64,000 nucleotides of DNA from contig NZ_WTYC01000002.1 in the NCBI RefSeq assembly GCF_009827325.1, forward strand, positions 62,001-126,000, read 5' to 3'. A model generated the notes under the pieces. That model searched no databases, was not told the origin of the DNA, and saw nothing but the letters and a program-made list of their open reading frames with translations. Below are positions 52,996 through 62,723 of the stretch, piece after piece. Position 1 is the first letter of the stretch. Every line of letters starts with the position of its first letter. The translations under genes were made by a program, and so were the position numbers. The DNA comes from Qipengyuania vulgaris (lineage in GTDB: Bacteria > Pseudomonadota > Alphaproteobacteria > Sphingomonadales > Sphingomonadaceae).

Positions 52996-53309
52996 CCGAC
53001 TACAGCGACCTGCAGCAACAACTTCGCCAGCGCCTCGCCGACCTGCTCGATCGCGCCGATGTCATCGAGGATGACCTGCGGCATCCGCTCGACGCCGATT
53101 CCAGCGAACAAGCGGTTGATCTCGCCGATGACGAAGCCCTTGAAGGCGTGGACATGATCTTGCGGCAGGAATTGGCCCAGGTGCGCCAGGCACTTCACCG
53201 AATAGAGAGCGGCACCTATGGAACCTGCGCAGCTTGCAGCAAACCGATTGCGCGTGCCCGCCTCGAAGCGCGTCCGATCGCGACGCTCTGTATCGACTGC
53301 GCCGCCTGA
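52992..53309 (+). CDS. DksA/TraR-family zinc finger protein
   Basis: 105 residues. Helical N-terminus (QQQLRQRLADLLDRADVIEDDLRHPLDADSSEQAVDLADDEALEGVDMILRQELAQVRQALHRIESGTYGTC) and a zinc finger with Cys79, Cys82, Cys100 and Cys103. Shorter than DksA itself (about 150 residues). Probably binds RNA polymerase or acts as a small regulator. Operon with the hydroxylase gene. Confidence 0.88.
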   Translation: MTDYSDLQQQLRQRLADLLDRADVIEDDLRHPLDADSSEQAVDLADDEALEGVDMILRQELAQVRQALHRIESGTYGTCAACSKPIARARLEARPIATLCIDCAA

Positions 53310-53319
53310 CCTGAAATGG

Positions 53320-53345
53320 AAAAGGGCGGCCCCACGGGACCGCCC
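53320..53345 (-). terminator. rpmE terminator
   Basis: GGGCGG (53324-53329) pairs with CCGCCC (53340-53345) around a GC-rich loop. On the minus strand it is followed by TTTTCC. Located 25 bases after the rpmE stop in the gap between convergent genes. Confidence 0.7.
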
Positions 53346-53370
53346 ATCGAAAATCGTCTGCGCTCCAAGA

Positions 53371-53595
53371 TTACTTCTTGAGCGAAAGACCGCCGAAGCG
53401 CTTGTTGAAGGCTGCAACGCGGCCACCTTCCTGAAGCTGCTGCTTGCCGCCGGTCCATGCCGGGTGACTGGTCGGGTCGATTTCAAGCGTCAGCGTGTCG
53501 CCTTCCTTGCCCCAAGTCGAACGCGTCTGGAATTCGCTGCCATCGGTCATCTTGACCGTGATCATGTGGTAATCGGGGTGACCTTCGGCCTTCAT
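53371..53595 (-). CDS. rpmE: 50S ribosomal protein L31
   Basis: 74 residues from [71 protein letters not shown]31 signature HPAWTGG and RVAAFNKRF. The zinc-ligand cysteines of the C+ form are absent, so this is the C- type common in alphaproteobacteria. Monocistronic with its own terminator. Confidence 0.95.
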   Translation of the reverse strand: MKAEGHPDYHMITVKMTDGSEFQTRSTWGKEGDTLTLEIDPTSHPAWTGGKQQLQEGGRVAAFNKRFGGLSLKK

Positions 53596-53690
53596 GATAA
53601 AACGTCCTTCTAGCTTCGGAGCGGTTCCGACCGATCCAGCTGTGTTGGGAAAGGCTGCGCCCTTAGCGGCGCTACCGTGGATTCGCAAGG

Positions 53691-54143
53691 CTATTCGGGT
53701 GCATCCGCGATCATGGCGGTGAAGCCCACTTCGCAGGTTAACTTGCCGTCGACCGAAGCCTCGCCCGAGAACTTGCATACGCGCGCGCGCTTCTGAACGA
53801 ATTCGGCCTTGAGATCGAGCAAGACCCCCGGAGTTACCGGAGCGCGAAATTTCGCGTTCTCGATCGCCATGAAATAGACCAGCTTGCCCGATCCGGCGAG
53901 GCCGAGACTCTCGACCGCGAGCACACCGGCGGCCTGCGCCAGCGCTTCGATCTGGAGCACGCCTGGCATGATCGGCGAACCGGGGAAATGGCCCTGGAAG
54001 AAATCTTCGTTGAAGCTGACCGCCTTGACTGCGTGGATACGCTCGTCCGGCACGAGTTCTTTAACCCGGTCGACAAGCAGCAGGGGATAGCGATGCGGCA
54101 GGCGCTTCAGCACCTCGACGATGTCGAAACCGGTCTCGCTCAT
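53691..54143 (-). CDS. fabZ: 3-hydroxyacyl-ACP dehydratase FabZ
   Basis: 150 residues. Active-site His52 and Glu66 in [22 protein letters not shown]. Dehydrates 3-hydroxyacyl-ACP. Last gene of the bamA-skp-fabZ end of the operon. Confidence 0.97.
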   Translation of the reverse strand: MSETGFDIVEVLKRLPHRYPLLLVDRVKELVPDERIHAVKAVSFNEDFFQGHFPGSPIMPGVLQIEALAQAAGVLAVESLGLAGSGKLVYFMAIENAKFRAPVTPGVLLDLKAEFVQKRARVCKFSGEASVDGKLTCEVGFTAMIADAPE

Positions 54144-54168
54144 GTCCCCTGCTCCTGCGATGCTGCTT

Positions 54169-54846
54169 TTAGCGACCGGTCGGCTGCGCCGGTTGCTGCT
54201 GCGGGGCCGCAGCTTGCTGGCGTGAAGCGGCCACCATCAGGATCTGCTGAACCTGTTGGTAAACGCCGACGGCCTGCTGGCTCGGCTGCCAGTTCTGCGG
54301 CGGCGTTGTCTGGACCGATGGCACGCGGGTGTTGAGGGCCGCGACGACCTTCTGGTTGATATTCGCCGCCGGAGCCGACCAAGTCACCGCTTCTGGCGAC
54401 AGAACGACCTGGATATTGTCCGCCGTGGTCACCGTCTGAAGAGCGGCGCTATATTGCTGGAGGATCTGCTCGATTGCATAGACGCGGGCCGATTCCACTT
54501 GGTTCTGAAGCTGTCCGATCTCGCGCTCGAGCGTCTGGATTTGCTGCGCCTGCGGGGCATTTTGAGCTGCCTGTTGTTCGGCCTGGTCGAGATTGCCGTC
54601 GCTATTCGTATCCAGTTGCTGAATCAGAGTCTGCGCCTGCTGCTGCTTCTGCTGAATCTGCGTGATCTGCGAGGCATACGTGGTGTTGATCTGCTGATAA
54701 GCTGCGCTGAACGCCGAGCTCCCAGCGATGGTCGCGGGAGGATTGACCACGGCAATAGTGCCGTTGACCTGTGCCACAGCGGGGCCGGCAACGAGCGCGG
54801 CACCAGCAAGGCTTGCAGCCGCGAAGGTTTTTGAGAGAAGTTTCAT
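54169..54846 (-). CDS. skp: OmpH/Skp family periplasmic chaperone with an EF-hand-like loop
   Basis: 225 residues: signal peptide (cleavage after AVAQ, about 26), small core strands, and a Gln-rich coiled coil ([18 protein letters not shown]). Residues 79-90, [12 protein letters not shown], fit the canonical 12-residue EF-hand calcium loop (Asp1, Asn3, Asp5, Gly6, Leu8, Asp9, Glu12), placed in the coiled-coil arm. The C-terminal tail is Gln/Pro/Ala-rich. E. coli Skp (about 160 residues) holds unfolded outer-membrane proteins; this form is longer. ATG shares one base with the bamA stop. Confidence 0.88.
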   Translation of the reverse strand: MKLLSKTFAAASLAGAALVAGPAVAQVNGTIAVVNPPATIAGSSAFSAAYQQINTTYASQITQIQQKQQQAQTLIQQLDTNSDGNLDQAEQQAAQNAPQAQQIQTLEREIGQLQNQVESARVYAIEQILQQYSAALQTVTTADNIQVVLSPEAVTWSAPAANINQKVVAALNTRVPSVQTTPPQNWQPSQQAVGVYQQVQQILMVAASRQQAAAPQQQPAQPTGR

Positions 54847-57548
54847 TAAAATTGCGTTCCTACATTGAAGGAAAGAGTCTTGGTGTCGTCTCCGCGCTGC
54901 TTGATAAGAGCATGGGATATATCGATCCTGAACGGACCGAAGGGCGAGTTCCAGTTCACTCCGACACCGACGGTGAGGCGAGGCGAAATACTGTCCCCGA
55001 GGAACAGCTCCTTGTAAAAATCGCCGATCAGCGGATCGTTCGGCGTTCCGTCCGGCGCAGTCGGATCGGTCACGTTGACGAATCCACCCGTCGGTTCGCC
55101 ATCTTCATCTAGAATAGGCTGGGTAAAGAGCGGTTCGCCGGCCGAGTTGGTCAGCTGCCTGCCTTCGGGATTGTCGACCAGATTCGGCGCGTCGAGCGCG
55201 AAGAGCGAACCGACATCTGCCCAGATCGACGGCCTGAGGCCCATCTCGCGCGCGCCGGATCCGAGTGGGATTTCCAGCTCTGCACGGCCAAGATAATAGG
55301 CCCGGCCACCGAGGGCATCGGCGAAGCGCCGATTGTCCTGATTCTGCACGTCTTCGAGCGATTCGAGAATGCGGGGGCCCTCCGGATTGTCCGGATCGAC
55401 GAGATAATTCAGCCGTACGATACGAGGGCCGACGCCGCGAATGTCGAAACCGCGGAATTGCGGCTCGCCCAAGAAGAAGCGGTCCGTAAGACGTACATCG
55501 TCGAATCCCGGCGTAGGATTGTCCTTGAGCGCTTCGATCCATCCACCTTCGGCATTGAGCGAAAAGATGAAGCCGCTGCCGAGGTTGAACCACTTGCCCA
55601 TGCGCGACCGCATACGAAGGTACTTCACATCGCCGCCCAAGCCGGCAAATTCGCCCGTCAGGGAGATTGTCTCACCCCGCGTCGGTCGCAATCGGCTATC
55701 TAGTGTGTCATGATTGACGGTAAGCCCAAGGATCGAAGCTGTACGCTTGCCCACCGCTTCGCAAATAAAGCGCGAGGTGATACATTCCTCCACGCCGTCG
55801 CCATCCAGATCGGCAAAGTCGCTGCCCGCAATCGAGACGTTCTCGCGATTTAGGGTATAGCTGCCAATCAACGACATATACTCGCTGAGCGGCACACCGG
55901 CACGCAGCGAAAGGCCCGTGGTCGCCTGTTCGTAGGTCGAAAATCCGCTATTGAAGTAATCGTTATCGACCTCGCGGTGATAGACGTCCGCACCGAGCGA
56001 GATATTGCGGTCGAACACATAGGGTTCGGTAAAGCTGATCTGCGCCGACTTGGAATAGCCCGAATAGTTCAGGCTCAAGCCGACGGTCTGACCACGCCCG
56101 CGGAAGTTGCGCTGGCGGATCGAACCGGAAAGAATGAACCGCTCCAGCGACGAGAAACCGGCGGAAAGCTGGAGTTCGCCCGTCGGCTGCTCTTCGATAT
56201 TGGCCTCCAGGATGACGCGGTCGGGCGCACTCCCTTCGACCTGCGTGATCTCGAAGTTCTCCTGAAAATAACCCAGCGACTTGATACGCGCTTCCGAGCG
56301 CTTGATGGCGAGGCTGTTGAAAGCATCGCCTTCCGCCACGCGGAATTCGCGGCGCACGACCTTGTCTTGCGTTAGCGTGTTGCCGTTTACGTCGATCCGT
56401 TCGACATAGACGCGCGGCGCCTCGCGCAGGACGAAGGTAACATCCATCGTGAGATCTTCGGGGTTGCGGCTGAATTGGGGCCGCACATCCGCGAAAGCGT
56501 AGCCGAAGGTCCCGGCCAGGTCGGTCATCTGTTCGACCGTATCTTCAACCAGCTTTGCGTTGTAGAAGTCACCCGTCTTCATAGCCAGGCGCTGGGTCAG
56601 TGCTTCACTGTCGAAATCGCGCAACTCGCTCTGCACCTCGACGTCACCGAATTTGTAACGCTCGCCCTCTTCCACCACATATGTGATGATAAAGTCCTCC
56701 TTGTCGGGCGTAAGCTCGGCCACAGCCGAAACGACGCGGAAGTCGGCATAGCCTTGCGTAAGGTAGAATGTGCGCAGATTCTGCTGGTCGAAAGCGAGCC
56801 GATCGGGATCGTAACTCGTGTTTGAGCTGAGGAAACTGAGTAGTCCTCCCGTTTCCTCAGTTACCATCTCGCTCTTGAGCTCGCCATCGTCGAACTGTTG
56901 GTTGCCGATGATGTTGATCTGGCGGACCTTCGATTTCGGCCCTTCCTCGATCTCAAACACGATATCGACGCGGTTCTGGCTGAGCTGCACCATCTGCGGC
57001 TCTACCGTCGCGGCGAAGCGGCCTTGCCGCTTGTAGAGCTCAATGATGCGCGCAACGTCGGCGCGAACCTTCGAACGGGTGAATATCTGGCGCGGCGCAA
57101 GCCGGATTTCCGGAACGATCTTGTCGCTCTTGATCCGCTCGTTGCCTTCAAGAAGGATGCGGTTGATCACCGGGTTTTCAACCACGGTGATGACGACATT
57201 GCCATCGTTGTTCGTAACGCTGACATTGGAAAACAATTCGGTCGCGTAAAGGTCCTTCAGGACCTCGTCGCCGGCAGCCTGCGTATAGGCATCGCCGGGG
57301 CGCAAACGGATGTACGACAGGATCGTCTGCGGCTCGAGACGCTGCGCACCCGATACGGCGATCGTGCGCACGACGTCCTGCTGCTGAACCGCTGCCGGCT
57401 GAGTGGCTTCCTCTTCTGCGGAAGTTTCCTGCGCCAGCGCCATTGTCGGCAGGCTGCCCATGATCGTTCCAGCAAGCAGGCCGGCCACGAGACGCGTGGT
57501 CCGCGTATTCCTATTGCCCGCGGCAATCGCAAATCCAGTCATCGACAA
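54846..57548 (-). CDS. bamA: outer membrane protein assembly factor BamA
   Basis: 900 residues: signal peptide, linker with poly-Gln/Ala, five POTRA domains (about 60-430; VRTIAVSGAQRLEPQTILSYIRLRPGDAY begins the first) and the beta-barrel, closing with SHALIKQRGDDTKTLSFNVGTQF, whose last residue is Phe. It inserts outer-membrane proteins. Longer than E. coli BamA (810). Between rseP and skp, the conserved order. Confidence 0.97.
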   Translation of the reverse strand: MSMTGFAIAAGNRNTRTTRLVAGLLAGTIMGSLPTMALAQETSAEEEATQPAAVQQQDVVRTIAVSGAQRLEPQTILSYIRLRPGDAYTQAAGDEVLKDLYATELFSNVSVTNNDGNVVITVVENPVINRILLEGNERIKSDKIVPEIRLAPRQIFTRSKVRADVARIIELYKRQGRFAATVEPQMVQLSQNRVDIVFEIEEGPKSKVRQINIIGNQQFDDGELKSEMVTEETGGLLSFLSSNTSYDPDRLAFDQQNLRTFYLTQGYADFRVVSAVAELTPDKEDFIITYVVEEGERYKFGDVEVQSELRDFDSEALTQRLAMKTGDFYNAKLVEDTVEQMTDLAGTFGYAFADVRPQFSRNPEDLTMDVTFVLREAPRVYVERIDVNGNTLTQDKVVRREFRVAEGDAFNSLAIKRSEARIKSLGYFQENFEITQVEGSAPDRVILEANIEEQPTGELQLSAGFSSLERFILSGSIRQRNFRGRGQTVGLSLNYSGYSKSAQISFTEPYVFDRNISLGADVYHREVDNDYFNSGFSTYEQATTGLSLRAGVPLSEYMSLIGSYTLNRENVSIAGSDFADLDGDGVEECITSRFICEAVGKRTASILGLTVNHDTLDSRLRPTRGETISLTGEFAGLGGDVKYLRMRSRMGKWFNLGSGFIFSLNAEGGWIEALKDNPTPGFDDVRLTDRFFLGEPQFRGFDIRGVGPRIVRLNYLVDPDNPEGPRILESLEDVQNQDNRRFADALGGRAYYLGRAELEIPLGSGAREMGLRPSIWADVGSLFALDAPNLVDNPEGRQLTNSAGEPLFTQPILDEDGEPTGGFVNVTDPTAPDGTPNDPLIGDFYKELFLGDSISPRLTVGVGVNWNSPFGPFRIDISHALIKQRGDDTKTLSFNVGTQF

Positions 57549-57680
57549 GGGGGTTCCCGTCCTTGAAATAGTACCTTGCCCGCCACATGCAGGCAGCCGA
57601 TTGGCCCCCTGCCCGATGCGGGCTCCACGATCAAGCCGTGACGCGCCGCTTGAGGTTTGCGCAACACGGCCTGTCCCCGC

Positions 57681-58814
57681 CTAATTCCCGAAGAAGGGAA
57701 GTTTGGCGATATCGATGAAGGTGACGAAAACCATCAGTGCGAGCACAAGGGCCACACCGGCCCGGTAGGCCACCTCCGTAGAGCGGGGACCCAGCGGTTT
57801 ACGGCGGATTGCTTCTGCCGCATAAAAAGCCAGGTGCCCGCCGTCGAGGGCGGGGATTGGCAGGAGGTTGATGAATGCCAAGTTAAGCGAGATCAGGGCG
57901 GCGAAATTGATGAAAGCGAGCGGCCCCATGCTCAGTTGCTCGCCTGCATATTTGCCGATCGTGACCGGTCCGCCGAGTTCCTTGACCGAGCGATCCCCGA
58001 CGATGATCTGCTTGATGCCGGTGACCATCATGTCGACCAGATTGGCGGACTGCACGAAAGACAGGCTGACTGCTTCTCCAATCCCGACCGGTTCGAAAGC
58101 GAAGCCGGTGGAATAGATGCCGAGCCGCCCGACTCGCGAGGAATTGCCGAACCGATCGGTTTCCACGCTGTCGGCGATCGTGACGGGTATCGTCACCATT
58201 TCACCATCGCGATCGACGTTCACTTCGATCGTCTCGCCGGGGAACATCAGGACGCGGTCCTGGATGTCCTGGAACTGGCTGATCCTGTCGCCATCGATGG
58301 CGACGATCCGGTCGCCCTCCTCCAGTCCAGCCTCGCGCGCGGCGGATTGTTCTGCAAAACTCTGGATCACGTTGGTTTCGCTGGGATCGGCCGAAACCGG
58401 CTTCCCGAAGAACGCGAAGAAACTCGCGAAGATCGCCAGCGTGATGATGATGTTCATTGCCGGGCCGGCGAAAACTATCAGCGCCCGCTTCCACAGCTCA
58501 GCATGCTGGAAACTGCCGTCCCGCTCCTCGGGCGTAGCCTTGTCCGCCTCATCTCGATGGGGGATGCTGGCCGGGTCCATGTCGCCCTTGAACTGGACAT
58601 AGCCGCCCAGCGGCAGGGCGCAGAGTTTCCAGCGCGTCCCGCGCTTGTCGGTCCAGCCGACCAGTTCCTTGCCGAAACCGACCGAAAAGGCCTGCGCTTT
58701 CACGCCGAACCACCGCCCGACGAGATAGTGGCCAAGCTCGTGCAACGTCACCAGCGGTCCCAGCAACAGGGGGAAGCCGACGATATACAACCAGAAGGGA
58801 ATCGAACCGTCCAA
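57681..58814 (-). CDS. rseP: site-2 protease RseP
   Basis: 377 residues, four transmembrane helices. Zinc motif HELGH (25-29), one PDZ domain (about 115-195, VIQSFAEQSAAREAGLEEGDRIVAIDGDRI) and the second zinc-ligand segment LINLLPIPALDGGHL. Cleaves membrane-embedded substrates such as anti-sigma factors or signal peptide remnants. One base gap to dxr upstream. Confidence 0.95.
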   Translation of the reverse strand: MDGSIPFWLYIVGFPLLLGPLVTLHELGHYLVGRWFGVKAQAFSVGFGKELVGWTDKRGTRWKLCALPLGGYVQFKGDMDPASIPHRDEADKATPEERDGSFQHAELWKRALIVFAGPAMNIIITLAIFASFFAFFGKPVSADPSETNVIQSFAEQSAAREAGLEEGDRIVAIDGDRISQFQDIQDRVLMFPGETIEVNVDRDGEMVTIPVTIADSVETDRFGNSSRVGRLGIYSTGFAFEPVGIGEAVSLSFVQSANLVDMMVTGIKQIIVGDRSVKELGGPVTIGKYAGEQLSMGPLAFINFAALISLNLAFINLLPIPALDGGHLAFYAAEAIRRKPLGPRSTEVAYRAGVALVLALMVFVTFIDIAKLPFFGN

Positions 58815-58815
58815 C

Positions 58816-59964
58816 TCAGGCAGTCTCCATTTGCGCCGTCGCCAGCCTGCGCGCCGCCTCGTCGATCACGAGCACGTCATCGAGCGATTTGGGCGCAGGC
58901 GGAAGGTTTCCGGCATTCAGTACGGCTTCCACCATTATCGGTATGCGGCTGAACTTTATCTTACCAGCGAGGAATGCCGCCACTGCGACCTCATTCGCGG
59001 CATTGAGCGTGGCCGGGGCTGACCCGCCTTCTTCCGCCGCCTGCCTCGCCAGCTTCGTCGCGGGGAAGCGTTCTTCATCGGGCGGGAAAAAGCTGAGTTC
59101 GCCGATACCCGCGAGGTCCAGCGATTCCATCGGCGTCTCCATCCGCGCAGGGAAGGCAAGGCACGAAGCGATCGGCACGCGCATGTCGGACGGCCCCAGC
59201 TGGGCCAGCGTGGAACCGTCGCGATATTCGACCATCGAATGGATCACGCTCTGCGGATGGACCACGATCCGCAGGCGGTCGAGACCGACCGGGAACAGGT
59301 GGTGCGCCTCGATCAGTTCGAGGCCCTTGTTGAACATGGTGGCGCTGTCGACGCTGATCTTGGCGCCCATGTCCCAGTTGGGGTGCGCGATGGCCTGTGC
59401 GGGGGTGACCGCGTCCAGATTTTCGACCAGTCGCAGCGGCCCGCCACTGGCAGTAAGCGTGATCGTCCGGACTTCGTCGATCCTGCCGCCCTGCAGGCAT
59501 TGGAAGATCGCATTATGTTCGCTGTCGACCGGCAGCAGCGTCGCGCCGTGCTTCTCGACCGCCGCGGTCATCACCTCGCCGGCGGAGACCAGAGCCTCCT
59601 TGTTGGCGAGCGCCACTGTGCGTCCCCGTTCGATCGCGGCCATGACCGGACCCAGCCCCGCACAGCCGACGATCGCCGCCATCACGATGTCTGCGGGCCG
59701 CGCCGCGGCTTCGCACAGGGCTGTGCGCCCGGCTGCCACTTCCACATTCGAGCCAGCGAGCGCTTCCTTGAGTTCGGCGTAGCGGGATTCGTCGGCGATT
59801 ACGGCAAGCCTGGCGCCGAATTCCCGGGCCAGCTTGGCGAGGTCAGCGACGTTGGAATTGGCCGTCAGCGCCTCGATCCGCCAGCCCTCCGGATTGCGCC
59901 GGACCAGATCGAGGGTGGATGCGCCGACCGATCCGGTCGCGCCGAGGATGGTGATGCTGCGCAT
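58816..59964 (-). CDS. dxr: 1-deoxy-D-xylulose 5-phosphate reductoisomerase
   Basis: 382 residues from MRSITILGATGSVGASTLDLVRRNPEGW; sequence before this ATG is not part of the family. NADPH-binding GATGSVG (8-14), PVDSEHNAIFQCLQG and GGPLRLVENLD in the active site. Second step of the non-mevalonate isoprenoid pathway, placed with uppS as expected. Confidence 0.97.
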   Translation of the reverse strand: MRSITILGATGSVGASTLDLVRRNPEGWRIEALTANSNVADLAKLAREFGARLAVIADESRYAELKEALAGSNVEVAAGRTALCEAAARPADIVMAAIVGCAGLGPVMAAIERGRTVALANKEALVSAGEVMTAAVEKHGATLLPVDSEHNAIFQCLQGGRIDEVRTITLTASGGPLRLVENLDAVTPAQAIAHPNWDMGAKISVDSATMFNKGLELIEAHHLFPVGLDRLRIVVHPQSVIHSMVEYRDGSTLAQLGPSDMRVPIASCLAFPARMETPMESLDLAGIGELSFFPPDEERFPATKLARQAAEEGGSAPATLNAANEVAVAAFLAGKIKFSRIPIMVEAVLNAGNLPPAPKSLDDVLVIDEAARRLATAQMETA

Positions 59965-59966
59965 AA

Positions 59967-60644
59967 TTAGGGGTGGACCTGATACCACAGGATGCCCGCT
60001 GCCAGTACAACGGGAAGAATACCGTCGACACGGTCGAGCACGCCGCCATGGCCGGGAATGAGGTTGGAGCTGTCCTTCATGCGGGCACGCCGTTTGAGCC
60101 AGCTTTCGAAAAAGTCGCCGCATTGCGCCAGGACTGCCAATCCGGCACCCACGGCCACGGCGCCCAGCCCCATCGGCGAGAACGCCCGCTCACCGACATT
60201 GGAATAGAAGAAGCCCAGCGATACGAGCCCCGCTGCGGTCATCCCACCGAACAGGCCCGCCCAGGTTTTCGACGGACTGATGCGGGGCGCGATCTTCGGC
60301 CCGCCGATGCTGCGCCCGCTGAAATAGGCCCCGGTATCGGTTGCGATCACTACTGCAAGCACGCCCATGACCACCGTCATCGGGAAGCCCATGAGGATGA
60401 AGGCCGCGACAGCGATATAGCCGAGACCGAATATCAGCCCCGCGACCCGCCAGAGCGGCGATTCCGTGCCGCGCCAGACCAGCCGCGAGAATTCGAACAG
60501 GCTTGCCGCCGCCACCGTGCCGACAAACAGATCGAACCAGAATCCATCCAGCCAGGCAGCAAGACCGGCGACCGCCAGCATCACCAATGCCGATGCGACC
60601 CGCACCGGAAGATCGGATGTGCGGACCGACAGCGGCACCGCCAT
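59967..60644 (-). CDS. cdsA: phosphatidate cytidylyltransferase
   Basis: 225 residues from the ATG at 60644 (MAVPLSVRTSDLPVRVASALVMLAVAGLAAWL). A longer frame continues upstream and overlaps uppS; a TTG at 60713 is another possible start. Seven hydrophobic segments. The CdsA signature SPSKTWAGLFGG and AQCGDFFESWLKRRARMKDSSNLIPGHGGVLDRVDG (with Asp at DRVD) are clear. Makes CDP-diacylglycerol. Between uppS and dxr. Confidence 0.93.
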   Translation of the reverse strand: MAVPLSVRTSDLPVRVASALVMLAVAGLAAWLDGFWFDLFVGTVAAASLFEFSRLVWRGTESPLWRVAGLIFGLGYIAVAAFILMGFPMTVVMGVLAVVIATDTGAYFSGRSIGGPKIAPRISPSKTWAGLFGGMTAAGLVSLGFFYSNVGERAFSPMGLGAVAVGAGLAVLAQCGDFFESWLKRRARMKDSSNLIPGHGGVLDRVDGILPVVLAAGILWYQVHP

Positions 60645-60699
60645 GTAGCGGAGCGCGCGGTCCCTCAGCACATCGCGCTTGCGCGATACCTGTCCGGCC

Positions 60700-61383
60700 T
60701 CACCTTCCCCCAAAACGTCTCTCCCTGCCCGCAAACTGGACCAGTGCATCCTGCAGGTGCTCCAGGGTGAAGTCGGGCCACAAAACCTCGGTGAAGATCA
60801 TTTCCGCATAAGCGGATTGCCACAAGAGGAAATTCGACAGGCGCACCTCGCCGCTGGTGCGGATGAGCAGGTCCAGCGGCGGCAGGTCGGCGGTATAGAG
60901 GTTCGCCGCGATGCTTCGTTCGGTGACCTCGCCATTCGCCGCGGCCCTGGCTGCAGCCTGTGCGATTTCGCCCCGCGCGCCGTAATTAAGCGCGACCGCC
61001 AAAGTGCGCGAACCCTGCGCGGTCTTGGCCAGTGCATCCTCGAGCATCTTCACGATATCGGGCGCAAGCGATTGCCAATCGCCGATAATCTTCAGCCGCA
61101 CGTCATTGGCGATGAATTCCGGCAGGTCGGATTTGATGAACTTGCGCATCAGATCCATCAGATCGTCGACCTCGTCTTCGGGCCGGTTCCAGTTCTCCGA
61201 AGAAAAAGCGTAGATCGTCAGGCACTCGATCGAGGTGTCCTTGAGGCCGCGCACCAGTTCGCGCACGGCTTCCACGCCCTTGCGGTGCCCCATGGCACGC
61301 GGCAAGTGCTTGCGCTTCGCCCAGCGACCATTGCCGTCCATGATGATGGCGACATGGCGCGCATGCTGGGTTGTTTCGGTCAT
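60700..61383 (-). CDS. uppS: undecaprenyl diphosphate synthase
   Basis: 227 residues. HVAIIMDGNGRWAKRKHLPRAMGHRKG (10-36) with catalytic Asp16; TIYAFSSENWNRP and DLLIRTSGEVRLSNFLLWQSAYAE are standard cis-prenyltransferase segments. Makes the C55 lipid carrier precursor for peptidoglycan and polysaccharides. Confidence 0.97.
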   Translation of the reverse strand: MTETTQHARHVAIIMDGNGRWAKRKHLPRAMGHRKGVEAVRELVRGLKDTSIECLTIYAFSSENWNRPEDEVDDLMDLMRKFIKSDLPEFIANDVRLKIIGDWQSLAPDIVKMLEDALAKTAQGSRTLAVALNYGARGEIAQAAARAAANGEVTERSIAANLYTADLPPLDLLIRTSGEVRLSNFLLWQSAYAEMIFTEVLWPDFTLEHLQDALVQFAGRERRFGGR

Positions 61384-61409
61384 TATCGAAAGACTATCCC
61401 AAAAGCCGG

Positions 61410-61967
61410 TTACTGGCTCAGGATTTCCTGTTCCTTCTTGGCGACCAGCTGGTCCGTCTCGGTCACGTATTGATCGGTCAGCTTCTGGACTTCGGTCTCG
61501 CCGCGCTTCTGGTCGTCTTCCGAGATTTCCTTCTTCTTCTCATCTTCCTTCAGCGCTTCCATACCGTCACGGCGAACGTTGCGGATCGCGATCTTGGCCT
61601 TCTCGCCATATTCGCCAGCGATCTTGGCGAGCTGCTTGCGGCGTTCCTCGGTCAGGTCGGGCATCGGCAGTCGCACGTTCTGGCCGTCGATCATCGGGTT
61701 GAGCCCCAGATTCGCCTTTGCGATGCCCTTCTCGACCGCAGTGACGTTGGCCTTGTCCCAGACCTGCACGCTCAGCATGCGCGGTTCGGGAGCCGACACG
61801 GTGGCGACCTGGTTCAGCGGCATCATCGAGCCGTAGACATCCACCACCACCGGATCGAGCAGGCTGGTGTTGGCGCGGCCCGTGCGCAGGCCCGAAAGAT
61901 CGCCCTTCAGGCTGTCGATCGCGCCTTTCATCCGGCGTTCGATATCGGCTTTGTCGTATTTTGCCAT
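61410..61967 (-). CDS. frr: ribosome recycling factor
   Basis: 185 residues. MKGAIDSLKGDLSGLRTGRANTSLLDPVVVDVYGSMMPLNQVATVS and PMPDLTEERRKQLAKIAGEYGEKAKIAIRNVRRDG are family hallmarks. Frees ribosomes after termination with EF-G. Follows pyrH, the usual order. Confidence 0.98.
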   Translation of the reverse strand: MAKYDKADIERRMKGAIDSLKGDLSGLRTGRANTSLLDPVVVDVYGSMMPLNQVATVSAPEPRMLSVQVWDKANVTAVEKGIAKANLGLNPMIDGQNVRLPMPDLTEERRKQLAKIAGEYGEKAKIAIRNVRRDGMEALKEDEKKKEISEDDQKRGETEVQKLTDQYVTETDQLVAKKEQEILSQ

Positions 61968-61997
61968 GGTCGGCTTCCTCGTCTTTTCTGTCGTCTT

Positions 61998-62723
61998 TTA
62001 TGCGGTGTGGTCGGTCACGATAGTCTGCACGCCCTCGTTCGAGAGTACGCGCGCCAGATTGCCCTTCTCGCGGATGGAGAAGACCACGATCGGAATATCA
62101 TTGTCACGGCATAATGCCACGGCACTGGCGTCCATGACTCTGAGATTGTCCGCCAGAACCTTGCCGTAACTCACGGTTTCGTAACGCTTGGCGTCGGCAT
62201 TGTGCTTGGGATCGCTGTCGTAGACGCCGTCGACGCTGGTTCCCTTTAGCAGCGCATCGCAGTTCATTTCCGCGGCCCGCAGAGCCGCGCCGCTGTCGGT
62301 GGTGAAATAGGGTGCGCCCACCCCGGCGGCAAAGATCACCACGCGGCCCTTTTCGAGATGGCGTTCGGCCCGGCGGCGGATCACGGGTTCGCACACCTGG
62401 TCCATCTGCACCGCGCTCTGCACGCGGGTCTGGACGCCAATCTGCTCGAGCGCGCTCTGCATCGCCAGTGCGTTCATCACCGTGGCGAGCATGCCCATGT
62501 AATCGGCCTGCGCACGGTCCATCCCCTGCGCCGCTCCGGCCATGCCGCGGAAGATGTTGCCGCCGCCGATGACCAGGCAGATTTCGAGGCCGGTTTCCTT
62601 GGCCGCCTTCACTTCCTGCGCCAACTCCAGCACGAAGGCCGGGTCGATCCCGAACTGCTGGTCCCCCATCAACACCTCGCCCGACAATTTCAGGAGGACG
62701 CGGTTCATCTTCGGGAGGGTCAT
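61998..62723 (-). CDS. pyrH: uridylate kinase
   Basis: 241 residues. [21 protein letters not shown] (8-28), [10 protein letters not shown] and [13 protein letters not shown] are the amino-acid kinase fold of PyrH. Phosphorylates UMP. First gene of the block in this window; rpsB and tsf, which commonly precede it, are not upstream here. Confidence 0.97.
   Translation of the reverse strand: MTLPKMNRVLLKLSGEVLMGDQQFGIDPAFVLELAQEVKAAKETGLEICLVIGGGNIFRGMAGAAQGMDRAQADYMGMLATVMNALAMQSALEQIGVQTRVQSAVQMDQVCEPVIRRRAERHLEKGRVVIFAAGVGAPYFTTDSGAALRAAEMNCDALLKGTSVDGVYDSDPKHNADAKRYETVSYGKVLADNLRVMDASAVALCRDNDIPIVVFSIREKGNLARVLSNEGVQTIVTDHTA

Noticed and set aside
57657-58952. 431-codon plus-strand open frame
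   Set aside because: Antisense to rseP and the end of dxr, which are certain.
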